Part shown: one piece after another, positions 8,579 through 16,715 of the stretch
Layout: each line of letters starts with the position of its first letter
Numbering within the stretch: the stretch's first letter is position 1
Source of the DNA: Tateyamaria sp. ANG-S1
GTDB lineage: Bacteria > Pseudomonadota > Alphaproteobacteria > Rhodobacterales > Rhodobacteraceae
Assembly: GCF_000814025.1 (NCBI RefSeq)
Contig: NZ_JWLL01000004.1
Location: forward strand, 1 to 64,000
DNA: 64,000 bases
Direction of reading: 5' to 3'
Notes under the pieces: model-generated
The model's database searches: none
What the model saw: the letters and a program-made list of their open reading frames with translations, nothing else
Told to the model about the DNA's origin: nothing
Position numbers and translations under genes: made by a program

Positions 8579-10285
8579 ATGCCGTACCGCGCCCCCGTTG
8601 ATGATTACACCTTTCTCTTTGACCACGTCGTCGGGTTGGACCAGGTCGTGGCGACCGAGCGCTTTGCCGATGCGACACCGGATGTCACCACTGCGATCGT
8701 GACCGAAGCGGGCAAGCTCTGCGAGGACGTGATCGCGCCCCTGCAACGCGCCGGTGACCTGCACCCCGCGCATCTCGAAAACGGTGTCGTACGGACCTCT
8801 CCCGGCTTTGCCGAAGGCTACCGCGCCATCGCCGAAGGGGGTTGGGTCGGTATCGCGGCGGATCCCGAATATGGCGGCATGGGCCTGCCCATGACCGTGA
8901 CGACAGCGGTGAACGAGATGATGAGCGCAGCCTGCCTGTCGCTGCAACTCGCGCCCCTGATGACCCAGGGCCAGATCGAGGCGCTGGAGCATCACGCCTC
9001 GGACGCGATCAAGGACCTCTACCTGCCCAAGCTGATCTCGGGCGAGTGGACGGGCACCATGAACCTGACCGAGCCGCAGGCGGGCTCGGACGTGGGTGCG
9101 CTGAGTTCCAAGGCCGAAGACAATGGCGACGGCACCTACGCCGTCACCGGCCAAAAGATCTACATCTCCTGGGGTGACAACGACATCACCGACAACGTCT
9201 GCCACCTCGTGCTCGCCCGCCTGCCGGGCGCACCTGCCGGAACCAAAGGCATCAGCCTGTTTCTTGTACCGCGCAACATCCCCGACGAGAACGGCAATGC
9301 GGGGGTGGCCAACTCGCTCAAGGTCGTCAGCCTCGAACACAAGATGGGCCTGCACGGCTCGCCGACCTGCGTGATGCAGTACGATGGCGCCAAGGGCTGG
9401 CTTGTCGGCCCCGAGGGCGGCGGCATGGCGGCCATGTTCACCATGATGAACAACGCGCGCCTTGGTGTGGGCGGTCAGGGCGTGGGGGCAGCCGAAGGCG
9501 CCTACCAGCACGCACTGGGCTACGCGCTCGACCGCAAGCAGGGCAAGACTGAGGGCGATACCGGCACCATCATCGATCACGCCGACGTACGCCGCATGCT
9601 GATGACCATGCGGGCCGAAACCTACGCCGCCCGTGGCATCGCACTGATGTGCGCGGTGGCCATCGACATGACGACGGCAACGGATGAGGACACGTGGAAG
9701 GCGCGCGCAGCACTCCTGACCCCAATCGCCAAAGCCTTCGGCACCGACATCGGCAACGAAGTGGCTGGCATGGGCATCCAGGTCCACGGCGGCATGGGTT
9801 TTGTCGAGGAAACGGGCGCTGCTCAATACGCCCGCGACGTGCGTGTGACCACGATTTACGAAGGCACCAATGGCATTCAGGCCATGGACCTTGTCGCCCG
9901 CAAGATGATGGACGGGGGCGAAGCCGCCGCCCGCATCTTTGACGAAATCGAAGCGGCGGCAGAAGAGGCCCGCGCGACCTTCCCCAAGATGGCGGAAGCC
10001 GTCTGGCAGGCCAGCGAAACCCTGCGCGAAACAACCGAATGGATGATCGCACAAAACCACCGCGTCCGCTTTGCCGGTGCCGTGCCCTACCTTCGCGCCT
10101 TCGCGCGGGTGCTCGGCGGGCACATCCACCTCGCCTCCGCCCTCAACGACCAGGGCGGTGCGCACGAGAAGGTGGCGCGCTTCTACATCCAGCGGCTCCT
10201 GCCCGAGCATGACAGCCTGCTTGCGCAGGCGCAGGCGGGCGACTACGACGTCTATGCACTGACGCCAGAAGAGTTCGCCGCCTGA
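8579..10285 (+). CDS. Acyl-CoA dehydrogenase with extended C-terminal domain (DmdC-like)
   Basis: 568 residues, longer than the about 380 of ordinary acyl-CoA dehydrogenases. The layout is an N-terminal cap, a helical domain, a beta domain with MNLTEPQAGSDVG (FAD/substrate), a C-terminal helical domain with YARDVRVTTIYEGTNG, and an extra C-terminal domain. This is the group that includes 3-methylmercaptopropionyl-CoA dehydrogenase (DmdC) of DMSP demethylation and related FadE-like enzymes. Substrate assignment from sequence alone is uncertain. Electrons would go to ETF and then to the ETF-QO encoded at 21.3 kb. The stop overlaps the start of the MBL gene by one base. Confidence 0.85.
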   Translation: MPYRAPVDDYTFLFDHVVGLDQVVATERFADATPDVTTAIVTEAGKLCEDVIAPLQRAGDLHPAHLENGVVRTSPGFAEGYRAIAEGGWVGIAADPEYGGMGLPMTVTTAVNEMMSAACLSLQLAPLMTQGQIEALEHHASDAIKDLYLPKLISGEWTGTMNLTEPQAGSDVGALSSKAEDNGDGTYAVTGQKIYISWGDNDITDNVCHLVLARLPGAPAGTKGISLFLVPRNIPDENGNAGVANSLKVVSLEHKMGLHGSPTCVMQYDGAKGWLVGPEGGGMAAMFTMMNNARLGVGGQGVGAAEGAYQHALGYALDRKQGKTEGDTGTIIDHADVRRMLMTMRAETYAARGIALMCAVAIDMTTATDEDTWKARAALLTPIAKAFGTDIGNEVAGMGIQVHGGMGFVEETGAAQYARDVRVTTIYEGTNGIQAMDLVARKMMDGGEAAARIFDEIEAAAEEARATFPKMAEAVWQASETLRETTEWMIAQNHRVRFAGAVPYLRAFARVLGGHIHLASALNDQGGAHEKVARFYIQRLLPEHDSLLAQAQAGDYDVYALTPEEFAA

Positions 10286-11331
10286 TGAAAGACCTCCCGC
10301 CCACCGGACTGAGATACCCGTGGGCGGAGCCGCCGGAGCATGGGCAGGCCATCGAAGTGGCCCCCGGCATCCTGTGGATGCGACTACCGCTGCCGATGAA
10401 GCTCGACCACGTGAACGTCTACGCGCTGGATGACGGCGACGGCTGGACGGTGATCGACACCGGCTTTGCATCGAAGAAAACGAAAGCCATCTGGCAATCC
10501 CTGATGGACGGCCCGCTCGGCGGCAAGCCGATCACACGGGTCATCGTCACACACCATCACCCCGACCATGTCGGCCTCGCAGGCTGGCTGCAATCCGACT
10601 TCGGCGCGGACCTCATCACCACGCGCACCGCGTGGCTCTTCGCCCGAATGCTGACGCTGGACGTACAGGACACCCCGACCGAAGAGTCACTCAATTTCTA
10701 CCGCAGTGCAGGCATGGACCCTGCGATGTTGGCCCAAAGGGCCAAAGAGCGCCCGTTCAACTTCGGCGACATCGTCGCCCCCATGCCGCTTGGCTACACA
10801 CGGATCAAACAGGGCGACACGATCCGGATCGGTGGGCGCACCTGGGACATCCATATCGGCAACGGTCACGCCCCCGAACATGCGACCTTCTGGAGCCGGG
10901 ATGACAATATCGTCCTGTCGGGCGATCAGATTCTGCCCTCGATCAGCCCGAACATCGGCGTCTACGCCACCGAACCCATGGCCGATCCCATCGCTGACTG
11001 GCTGGAAGCCTGCGAACGGCTGCGGCTGCTGGCGCAGGACGACCACCTCGTCCTCGGCGGTCACAAGTTGCCCTTCACCGGCCTGCCCACGCGGATGCGG
11101 CAACTGATCGACAACCATCATGGCGCGCTCAAACGCCTCATAGAGTACATCGACACGCCCAAGGCTGCCTCCGAGTGTTTCGCCCCGCTCTTCAAGCGGA
11201 CCATCGGCGACGGTGAATACGGCCTCGCCCTGGTTGAAGCCGTCGCGCATCTGTCGCACCTTTACCAAGAAGGGCGGGCCACCCGCCACAAACGCGAGGA
11301 CGGCGCCTGGGTCTACCAAGCCGCCGAATAG
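10285..11331 (+). CDS. MBL-fold metallo-hydrolase
   Basis: 348 residues. The zinc-binding motif THHHPDHVG is at about residues 88-96, GNGHAPEHA supplies the next histidine, LSGDQILP the bridging aspartate, and LGGHKLP the last histidine. All metal ligands of the metallo-beta-lactamase fold are therefore present. The C-terminal about 90 residues form a helical extension as in LACTB2/glyoxalase II-like members. It is translationally coupled to the acyl-CoA dehydrogenase, so thioester hydrolysis in the same pathway is a plausible but unproven role. Confidence 0.85.
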   Translation: MKDLPPTGLRYPWAEPPEHGQAIEVAPGILWMRLPLPMKLDHVNVYALDDGDGWTVIDTGFASKKTKAIWQSLMDGPLGGKPITRVIVTHHHPDHVGLAGWLQSDFGADLITTRTAWLFARMLTLDVQDTPTEESLNFYRSAGMDPAMLAQRAKERPFNFGDIVAPMPLGYTRIKQGDTIRIGGRTWDIHIGNGHAPEHATFWSRDDNIVLSGDQILPSISPNIGVYATEPMADPIADWLEACERLRLLAQDDHLVLGGHKLPFTGLPTRMRQLIDNHHGALKRLIEYIDTPKAASECFAPLFKRTIGDGEYGLALVEAVAHLSHLYQEGRATRHKREDGAWVYQAAE

Positions 11332-11342
11332 GGGGCAGAACC

Positions 11343-11813
11343 ATGACCGACGACATCACCAGCCAGATCAACACCGCCGCCGAAGCGGTCGAGGCGGCGG
11401 CCCTGCCGCGCGCACACGAGGTCCATTGCGAACCCGGTGCGCGCAACGCGGCCGATCAGCCGGTGCCCAAAGGCGTCACCAAGACACCCACCGAACAGAA
11501 AAGCCCCGCGCAATGGGCCTATGAACGCATCATCCTCTACCTCAAGAACTTCGAGGAAAGCCTGGATAACGAACACGAGATGGCGATGGGGTTCACGGGC
11601 GGCGATGCGGGCGTGCTGCGAATCGAAGGCATGGGATACTTCCCGCCAGACATCGTGACCTTCTACGGGATGGACGGGGCAGGGGCCAAAACGCAGGCGA
11701 TCCAGCATGTGAGCCAACTCAACGTCATGCTGCGGGCCCTGCCAAAGGCCGTGGAACAGGCCGAACCGCGCCGCATCGGCTTCCGGCTCGCGCAGGATCT
11801 GGAAGATGACTAG
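11343..11813 (+). CDS. DUF6173 family protein, function unknown
   Basis: 156 residues, cytoplasmic, with no signal or membrane segment. The first 50 residues are low-complexity and probably disordered. The rest has the conserved-looking stretches AQWAYERIILYLKNFE and GYFPPDIVTFYGMD, which I associate with DUF6173 of Rhodobacteraceae. It follows the MBL gene by 11 bases and is probably the last gene of that operon. No function can be assigned. Confidence 0.7.
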   Translation: MTDDITSQINTAAEAVEAAALPRAHEVHCEPGARNAADQPVPKGVTKTPTEQKSPAQWAYERIILYLKNFEESLDNEHEMAMGFTGGDAGVLRIEGMGYFPPDIVTFYGMDGAGAKTQAIQHVSQLNVMLRALPKAVEQAEPRRIGFRLAQDLEDD

Positions 11814-11894
11814 GGCGTGCTGCAAAGACGCAGTGACAGGGTGCGCGTGATGCTTTAAAGCGCGGCCCAAGCTGAATTCGAAGGGAACCGGAAC

Positions 11895-12029
11895 ATGGCG
11901 GAACACAAAATCGGTGAGATGGACATCGAAGCGCAGGAAAAGACCTTTGACGGGTTCATGTCCTGGGTGACGTGGTCGGTGGTCATCATCCTCGTCCTGC
12001 TGGTCGGCATGGCGATCTTTATTTCCTGA
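11895..12029 (+). CDS. aa3-type cytochrome c oxidase subunit IV (bacterial small subunit)
   Basis: 44 residues, too short for most automatic gene calls. The start is MAEHKIGEMDIEAQEKTF, followed by one transmembrane helix (about residues 23-43, VTWSVVIILVLLVGMAIFI). The M-D-x-x-x-Q-E-x-T-F pattern before a single helix is the signature of the bacterial aa3 oxidase subunit IV (COX4_pro_2), known from the Paracoccus and Rhodobacter oxidase structures. AAGGGAA at 11881-11887 serves as ribosome site. The major oxidase subunits are not nearby, which is usual for this gene. Confidence 0.85.
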   Translation: MAEHKIGEMDIEAQEKTFDGFMSWVTWSVVIILVLLVGMAIFIS

Positions 12030-12086
12030 TCTAAGCGCGTTTTTTCAAACTACGTGATTTAAGAAAGTCATTGGGGAGTGTCGGGA

Positions 12087-12692
12087 ATGCGTTGGTTTGC
12101 AGTCCTTGCGGTGTGCGGCGTGCTTGCAGGCTGTGCCGCACCGCCCGAAGCCCCCTATGCCTCTGACGCGCGCGTTGCCTCTGTCGCCTATCGCGAACCG
12201 GGGCCCGCAACGCTGACCGTTCTGACGATGGTGTCAAACCGCGACGGCTCGGGCGGGCATTCGGCCCTGATGATCAACGGCAGCCAGCGGGTGATCTTTG
12301 ACCCCGCGGGCTCTTTCGTGAACGACCGTGTGCCGGAACAGGAAGACGTGCTTTACGGCGTGTCGCCCGCCGTGCTGAAGGGCTACAAAAGCGCCCATGC
12401 CCGCAGCACCTATCACGTGGTCAGCCAGACGGTCGAAGTGACCCCCGAACAGGCCGAAGTCGCCTTGCGTCTGGCGCAAAGCAATGGTGCTGTGCCCCGT
12501 GCCTTCTGCACCAGCGCCAACACCGCATTGCTGCGCCAGGTGCCAGGATTCGAAAGCATCAAAAGCACATTCTTTCCCACCAAACTGATGGAGCAGATGG
12601 CCTCCTATCCCGGTGTGGTCGAGGAAAAGTATTTCGAGGATGATGAAGGCACCATCGTCGACGGCATCGAAAAGCTGGTGATCGCCGACTGA
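12087..12692 (+). CDS. Predicted lipoprotein with His...Cys motif pair, function unknown
   Basis: 201 residues from ATG 12087, chosen because GGGGAG at 12073-12078 is correctly spaced. A lipobox LAGC puts the modified cysteine at residue 16, so the protein is anchored in a membrane facing the periplasm. The mature part has GSGGHSALMI and, about 75 residues later, RAFCTSANTALL. A conserved-looking His before a Cys in this order recalls circularly permuted NlpC/P60 (YiiX-like) papain-fold enzymes, but this is only an inference. It stands alone between the cox gene and the convergent azlCD pair. Confidence 0.7.
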   Translation: MRWFAVLAVCGVLAGCAAPPEAPYASDARVASVAYREPGPATLTVLTMVSNRDGSGGHSALMINGSQRVIFDPAGSFVNDRVPEQEDVLYGVSPAVLKGYKSAHARSTYHVVSQTVEVTPEQAEVALRLAQSNGAVPRAFCTSANTALLRQVPGFESIKSTFFPTKLMEQMASYPGVVEEKYFEDDEGTIVDGIEKLVIAD

Positions 12693-12743
12693 CGGGGCCG
12701 GACGCTGTTTGACTGCGTCAAAGCCGCCCCGCCCACCGTCCCG

Positions 12744-13064
12744 TCAAAGGACGTAGACCAGCACGATCAGCGTGACAGCACCCGCACCAATGGCCGCAAA
12801 CACATTTCGTGTCCACATGCCCACCCCGAGCGTCGCCAGCGCAGCGACCACGCGCGTGATGTCCGTACTGCCGTTCTCACCAGAATAGACCACCAATGGA
12901 GCGACAAGCGCTGGCAGGATTGCGACCGCCGTGTAGCGCAGGTGCCGCAACAGCCATTCGGGCAGGGGCCTGTCCCCCACGAAACCCAGAAAGGTGAAGC
13001 GCAGCAAGAAGCTGCCCACGCCCAGCCCAATGATCACCGTCCAGAGGGTCGCACTGTCGATCAT
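12744..13064 (-). CDS. azlD: AzlD family branched-chain amino acid exporter subunit
   Basis: 106 residues with four hydrophobic segments (starting about residues 5, 40, 65 and 85), the size and layout of AzlD. AzlD works with the larger AzlC to export branched-chain amino acids or their analogues across the inner membrane. Its start overlaps the azlC stop by four bases, so the two are translationally coupled. Confidence 0.85.
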   Translation of the reverse strand: MIDSATLWTVIIGLGVGSFLLRFTFLGFVGDRPLPEWLLRHLRYTAVAILPALVAPLVVYSGENGSTDITRVVAALATLGVGMWTRNVFAAIGAGAVTLIVLVYVL

Positions 13065-13771
13065 GCCCCGCGCCCCTTCAGCATCACCTCGGCCTGCGCG
13101 CCCGCCATCATGCCCGCCGCCCCCGCGATGATCAGGCCCAGCGAGTAGGGGACCGGCACAGCCAGTAGTCCCACGATCACCGCCACCACGGCCGCCACAA
13201 GATGCGGCAGGGTCCGGACCATCGGTGCGACCATCGACAGGAACGCGATGGGTAGGGCAAAGTCGAGCGGCAGGTCCTGCGGCAATTGCGTGCCCACAGC
13301 GGCGCCCAGATAGCTCATCCCGAACCAGACGATCATGACCAGCAGGCAGCTGCCAAAGTAGTACGCCATCCGCTGCGGCACGCTCAGCTCCGGCTCCGCG
13401 TCAAACTTCGCGTGGCTCAGGGCATAGCTTTGATCGACCAGCAGATACGCCGCAAACACCCGCTGCCACAGCGGCGCGCGACCCAAGTACGGGGTCAAGG
13501 CGGCGGAATACATCGCCACCCGCAGGTTCACCGCCAACGCCGACAGGATCACAATAACGGTCGGCGCATCATTCTCCATGACCTGCAATGCGGTAAACTG
13601 CGCTGCCCCCGCAATCACCACCAGGGAAAACGTCATCACCTCGAACACATTCAGCCCGGCCTCGGTCGCCAACACACCAAAGAGCAGCGCAAAGGGGCCA
13701 GCCACGAAGATAAACGGTGCGCCGTCGCGCACGCCCGCCCAAAAAGCGGATTTGGTGGTGGTGATGGGCAT
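13061..13771 (-). CDS. azlC: AzlC family branched-chain amino acid permease
   Basis: 236 residues. The N-terminal half has GVRDGAPFIFVAGPFALLFGV, then FSLVVIAGAAQFTALQ, the classic AzlC membrane motif, and LRVAMYSAALTPYLG. Six or so membrane helices are visible. It is the main subunit of the AzlCD exporter and is followed directly by azlD. The 49-bp gap to the divergent fdhD gene must hold promoters for both directions; I see no clear consensus in it. Confidence 0.88.
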   Translation of the reverse strand: MPITTTKSAFWAGVRDGAPFIFVAGPFALLFGVLATEAGLNVFEVMTFSLVVIAGAAQFTALQVMENDAPTVIVILSALAVNLRVAMYSAALTPYLGRAPLWQRVFAAYLLVDQSYALSHAKFDAEPELSVPQRMAYYFGSCLLVMIVWFGMSYLGAAVGTQLPQDLPLDFALPIAFLSMVAPMVRTLPHLVAAVVAVIVGLLAVPVPYSLGLIIAGAAGMMAGAQAEVMLKGRGA

Positions 13772-13820
13772 GAGGGGGCCTTAATGTAACCCGGCAAGAT
13801 GTAGGCGCTGCCCGGGGAGG

Positions 13821-14708
13821 ATGCAATTGGCACGTGACAGCGACACGACTGGATACCTGATCGCGCCCGATCCCGGGGCCGCGCGGCTCACCCGTGCGGT
13901 GACGGGCCACGACCACACCGGGGCCGAAACGCAGATCAGCGTGGTCGAAGAACGCCCCCTTACCATCTACCTGAATTCACAGGAGATTGTGACGGCCATG
14001 ACCATCGGGGACTACCCTGATTACCTGGCCCTCGGCTTCTTGCGCAACCAACGGATGCTGACCGATGCCGACACCGTTACGCGCGTGGACTATGACGAGG
14101 AACTCGAAACCGTCGTCGTGCGCACCGCCACGCCCACCAACCACGAAGACAAGCTGAAGAAGAAAACCCGCACCAGCGGCTGCGCCGTCGGCACCGTCTT
14201 CGGTGACATGATGGAGGGGCTGGAGGACACCACGCTGCCACAGGCCGAGGTCCGCACCTCCTGGCTCTATGCCCTCTCAGCCACCATCAACCGCACCCCA
14301 TCCCTCTACCTCGAAGCGGGCGCGATCCACGGCACGGTGCTCTGCCAGCAGGACCAGCCGCTTGTCTACATGGAGGATGTGGGCCGCCACAACGCCGTCG
14401 ACAAAGTGGCCGGCTGGATGCTGCAGAACGGGTCCGACCCGGCGGACAAGATCCTCTACACCACTGGCCGCCTTACCTCGGAAATGGTCATAAAAACGGC
14501 GCTCATGGGTATCCCCGTCCTCGCCTCCCGCTCCGGCTTCACCGCCTGGGGCGTTGAGATCGCACGCGAGGTGGGCCTCACCCTCATCGGGCGCATGCGC
14601 GGCCAACGCTTCGTCTGCCTGAGCGGAGAAGAACGGCTGATCCGCGACACTGACCCCGCTAGCGTCCGCGATGAACCCAAGGGCGCAGGACGCAAGGGCG
14701 CGGCATGA
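13821..14708 (+). CDS. fdhD: Formate dehydrogenase accessory sulfurtransferase FdhD
   Basis: 295 residues. FdhD passes sulfur from IscS to the molybdenum cofactor of formate dehydrogenase. ERPLTIYLNSQ, the sulfur-carrying cysteine in TSGCAVGT (about residue 121), and DVGRHNAVDKV with LYTTGRLTSEMV are all family landmarks. E. coli has a CxxC pair here; this protein has only the first cysteine (C-A-V-G). It starts a five-gene Moco operon; mobA begins within its stop codon (ATGA overlap). No formate dehydrogenase structural genes are in the window. Confidence 0.92.
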   Translation: MQLARDSDTTGYLIAPDPGAARLTRAVTGHDHTGAETQISVVEERPLTIYLNSQEIVTAMTIGDYPDYLALGFLRNQRMLTDADTVTRVDYDEELETVVVRTATPTNHEDKLKKKTRTSGCAVGTVFGDMMEGLEDTTLPQAEVRTSWLYALSATINRTPSLYLEAGAIHGTVLCQQDQPLVYMEDVGRHNAVDKVAGWMLQNGSDPADKILYTTGRLTSEMVIKTALMGIPVLASRSGFTAWGVEIAREVGLTLIGRMRGQRFVCLSGEERLIRDTDPASVRDEPKGAGRKGAA

Positions 14709-15319
14709 AACCACCTTTGGGCGTGATCCTCGCGGGCGGGCAAGCCACGCGCATGGGCGGTGGCGACAAAGGGTTGCTGCGTGCTGGCGACACGCGCCTG
14801 ATCGACCACGTCATCGACCGGCTGTCACCCCAAGTGGACGGGCTCGCGCTCAACGCCAACGGCGACCCGGCGCGCTTTGCCGACCTGAAAATGCCTGTCA
14901 TCCCCGACAGCATCAACGGTTTCGCAGGCCCCCTCGCGGGCGTACTGGCCGGTCTCGACTGGGCGGCAACCCAAGGCGCTGACACCATCGTCACCGCCGC
15001 CGCCGATACACCCTTCTTCCCCTGCGATCTCGTGCCACGCCTGCAACTCGCGACCGAAGGGATGCAGCACCCGCTCGCCCTCGCCGCCACGCCCGACCTG
15101 AAACGGGGCAAGGCGCGGCACCCCACCTTCGGCCTCTGGCCCGTGGCACTCCGCGACGACCTGCGGGCGGCCCTTCAGGACGGTCTGCGCAAGGTCGTCC
15201 TCTGGACCGATAAACACGATGGCCGCACAGCACTCTTCCCCGACGAAGATGCCTTTTTCAACGTGAACACCCCCGCTGATCTGGAGCGGGCCAAGACCAT
15301 AGCCAAGGAACTACAATGA
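14705..15319 (+). CDS. mobA: Molybdenum cofactor guanylyltransferase MobA
   Basis: 204 residues. The GTP-binding N-terminus LAGGQATRMGGGDKGLL has the L-A-G-G-x-x-x-R-M-G-G-x-D-K signature. MobA joins GMP to Mo-molybdopterin, making the MGD cofactor used by DMSO reductase-family enzymes such as formate dehydrogenase. This fits the upstream fdhD. It overlaps both neighbours by four bases. Confidence 0.95.
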   Translation: MKPPLGVILAGGQATRMGGGDKGLLRAGDTRLIDHVIDRLSPQVDGLALNANGDPARFADLKMPVIPDSINGFAGPLAGVLAGLDWAATQGADTIVTAAADTPFFPCDLVPRLQLATEGMQHPLALAATPDLKRGKARHPTFGLWPVALRDDLRAALQDGLRKVVLWTDKHDGRTALFPDEDAFFNVNTPADLERAKTIAKELQ

Positions 15320-15807
15320 AGATTTACGGCGTCGTTGGCTGGAAAAATGCAGGCAAAACCGGCCTGATGGAACGGCTCGTGACCGAAATCACCGGGCGCG
15401 GCATCACCGTTTCGACCGTCAAGCATGCCCACCACACCTTCGACGTGGACCACCCGGGCAAGGACAGCCACCGCCACCGCGTCGCGGGGGCCTCCGAGGT
15501 TCTGCTGGCTTCCCGCAACCGCGTTGCGCTGATGCAGGAGCTGCGCGATCAAGACGAACCGACGCTCGATCACCTGCTCAAACGGCTCAGCCCCGTCGAT
15601 CTGGTGCTGGTCGAGGGCTATAAGCGCGACGCCCACCCCAAGGTCGAGGCGCACAGGGCCGAGACGGGCAATCCGCTTATCGCCCCTGACGACCCCACGA
15701 TCCGCGCGATCGCCAGTGATACGGCACTCGACATGGATCGCCCGGTCTTCGACCTGAACGACACCAAGTCGATTGCCGATTTCATCCTGTCCGAGGTCGG
15801 GCTTTGA
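15316..15807 (+). CDS. mobB: Molybdopterin-guanine dinucleotide biosynthesis protein MobB
   Basis: 163 residues. The P-loop is GWKNAGKTGLM near the N-terminus. The later VKHAHHTFDVDHPGKDSHRH and LVLVEGYKR blocks are typical of MobB, a GTP-binding helper of MobA. The start overlaps mobA by four bases. The stop overlaps the TTG start of the next gene by four bases. Confidence 0.94.
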   Translation: MKIYGVVGWKNAGKTGLMERLVTEITGRGITVSTVKHAHHTFDVDHPGKDSHRHRVAGASEVLLASRNRVALMQELRDQDEPTLDHLLKRLSPVDLVLVEGYKRDAHPKVEAHRAETGNPLIAPDDPTIRAIASDTALDMDRPVFDLNDTKSIADFILSEVGL

Positions 15808-16715
15808 ATGTCAGCGACACCGGCGCGGTGTGCGACACCGGCGCGGTGTTCGACACCATTGTCGTGGCCGACTGGTCCGCAGGCAAACGCCGCCCCGCGC
15901 GGCCCAGCAAGGATGCGATCTGGCTGGGGATTGCGCGCCACGGCGTCGCCAAAGACCCGATCTACTGCCGGTCGCGGCAGGACGCCGAGGCACAGATAAG
16001 GCAGATCATCGACGCCGAAGTAGCCGCAGGGCGCAGGCTTCTTCTCAGTTTCGATTTTCCCTTCGGATACCCGCAGGGTCTCGCCCGTCACATCACCGGC
16101 AGCGACGATCCCTTCGCCCTTTGGGACTGGATCAGTACGCGCATCACTGACACGCCAGACGGCACGAACAATCGTTACGCCGTGGCCGAAGAGATGAACG
16201 CGCAATTCGAAGGCCCGGGCCCGTTCTGGGGCAAGCCCAACCAGACCGACTGGTCGGGCGTGCCCTACCGCAAAGCCGGGATCATCTACGACACGATCCC
16301 CGAACGGCGCACCTGCGATCTGGCGGCCAAGGCCGCCTCAAGCTGTTTTCAATTGGCCTTTCCGCCGACTGTAGGCGGACAAATCCTGATGGGACTGCCC
16401 ACATTGAACCGGCTGCGCCAGCGCCCCGACGTCGCCGTCTGGCCCTTTGAAGATTTTACCTATGCGCCTGTTGTGTTGGCCGAGATTTGGCCCGGTCTTA
16501 TCGAACCAGCGGTCAAGACCACACAATCGGACGACATCCGCGACGCAGTGCAGGTCCGCCTGCTCGCCACCGCCCTGTCACGCCTGCCCGCCGCCACGCT
16601 CCATGCATGGATGACCGACTTGCCGGACGCCGCACGCGAAGAAGCCTGGATACTTGGCGCGGGTCACACTGCCGAGCTTGTTTCCCATGCCGAGGACACC
16701 GATGCCGCCGCTTAA
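15804..16715 (+). CDS. Unknown protein of the Moco operon, possible RNase H/DUF429-like fold
   Basis: 303 residues; I do not recognise a characterised family. The TTG start at 15804 overlaps the mobB stop (TTGA) and has GAGG at 15793-15796; in-frame GTG codons at 15828 and 15846 are alternatives. Visible features are VVADWSAG at about residues 20-27, LLLSFDFPFGYP near 78, TNNRYAVAEEMN and AVWPFEDF. Two aspartates in beta-strand contexts (ADWSA and SFDFPFG) recall RNase H-like/DUF429 proteins, but that is inference. It is locked between mobB and moeA by overlaps on both sides, so a role in molybdopterin enzyme maturation is the simplest guess. A perfect 18-bp duplication lies at its 5-prime end. 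Confidence 0.7.
   Translation: MNVSDTGAVCDTGAVFDTIVVADWSAGKRRPARPSKDAIWLGIARHGVAKDPIYCRSRQDAEAQIRQIIDAEVAAGRRLLLSFDFPFGYPQGLARHITGSDDPFALWDWISTRITDTPDGTNNRYAVAEEMNAQFEGPGPFWGKPNQTDWSGVPYRKAGIIYDTIPERRTCDLAAKAASSCFQLAFPPTVGGQILMGLPTLNRLRQRPDVAVWPFEDFTYAPVVLAEIWPGLIEPAVKTTQSDDIRDAVQVRLLATALSRLPAATLHAWMTDLPDAAREEAWILGAGHTAELVSHAEDTDAAA
15814..15849 (+). repeat. Perfect 18-bp in-frame tandem duplication
   Basis: The unit GCGACACCGGCGCGGTGT occurs at 15814-15831 and again at 15832-15849, adding six codons (DTGAV plus one). Each unit contains the palindrome ACACCG-GCG-CGGTGT. It covers the region where alternative GTG starts of the unknown Moco-operon gene lie. Confidence 0.9.

Noticed and set aside
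8579-10285. Firm assignment as dmdC (DMSP demethylation)
   Set aside because: The protein belongs to the right long subgroup, but dmdA, dmdB and dmdD are not nearby and several paralogues of this type occur per genome.
13772-13820. Moco riboswitch before fdhD
   Set aside because: The gap is only 49 bp, too short for the known aptamer, and shows no suitable helices.
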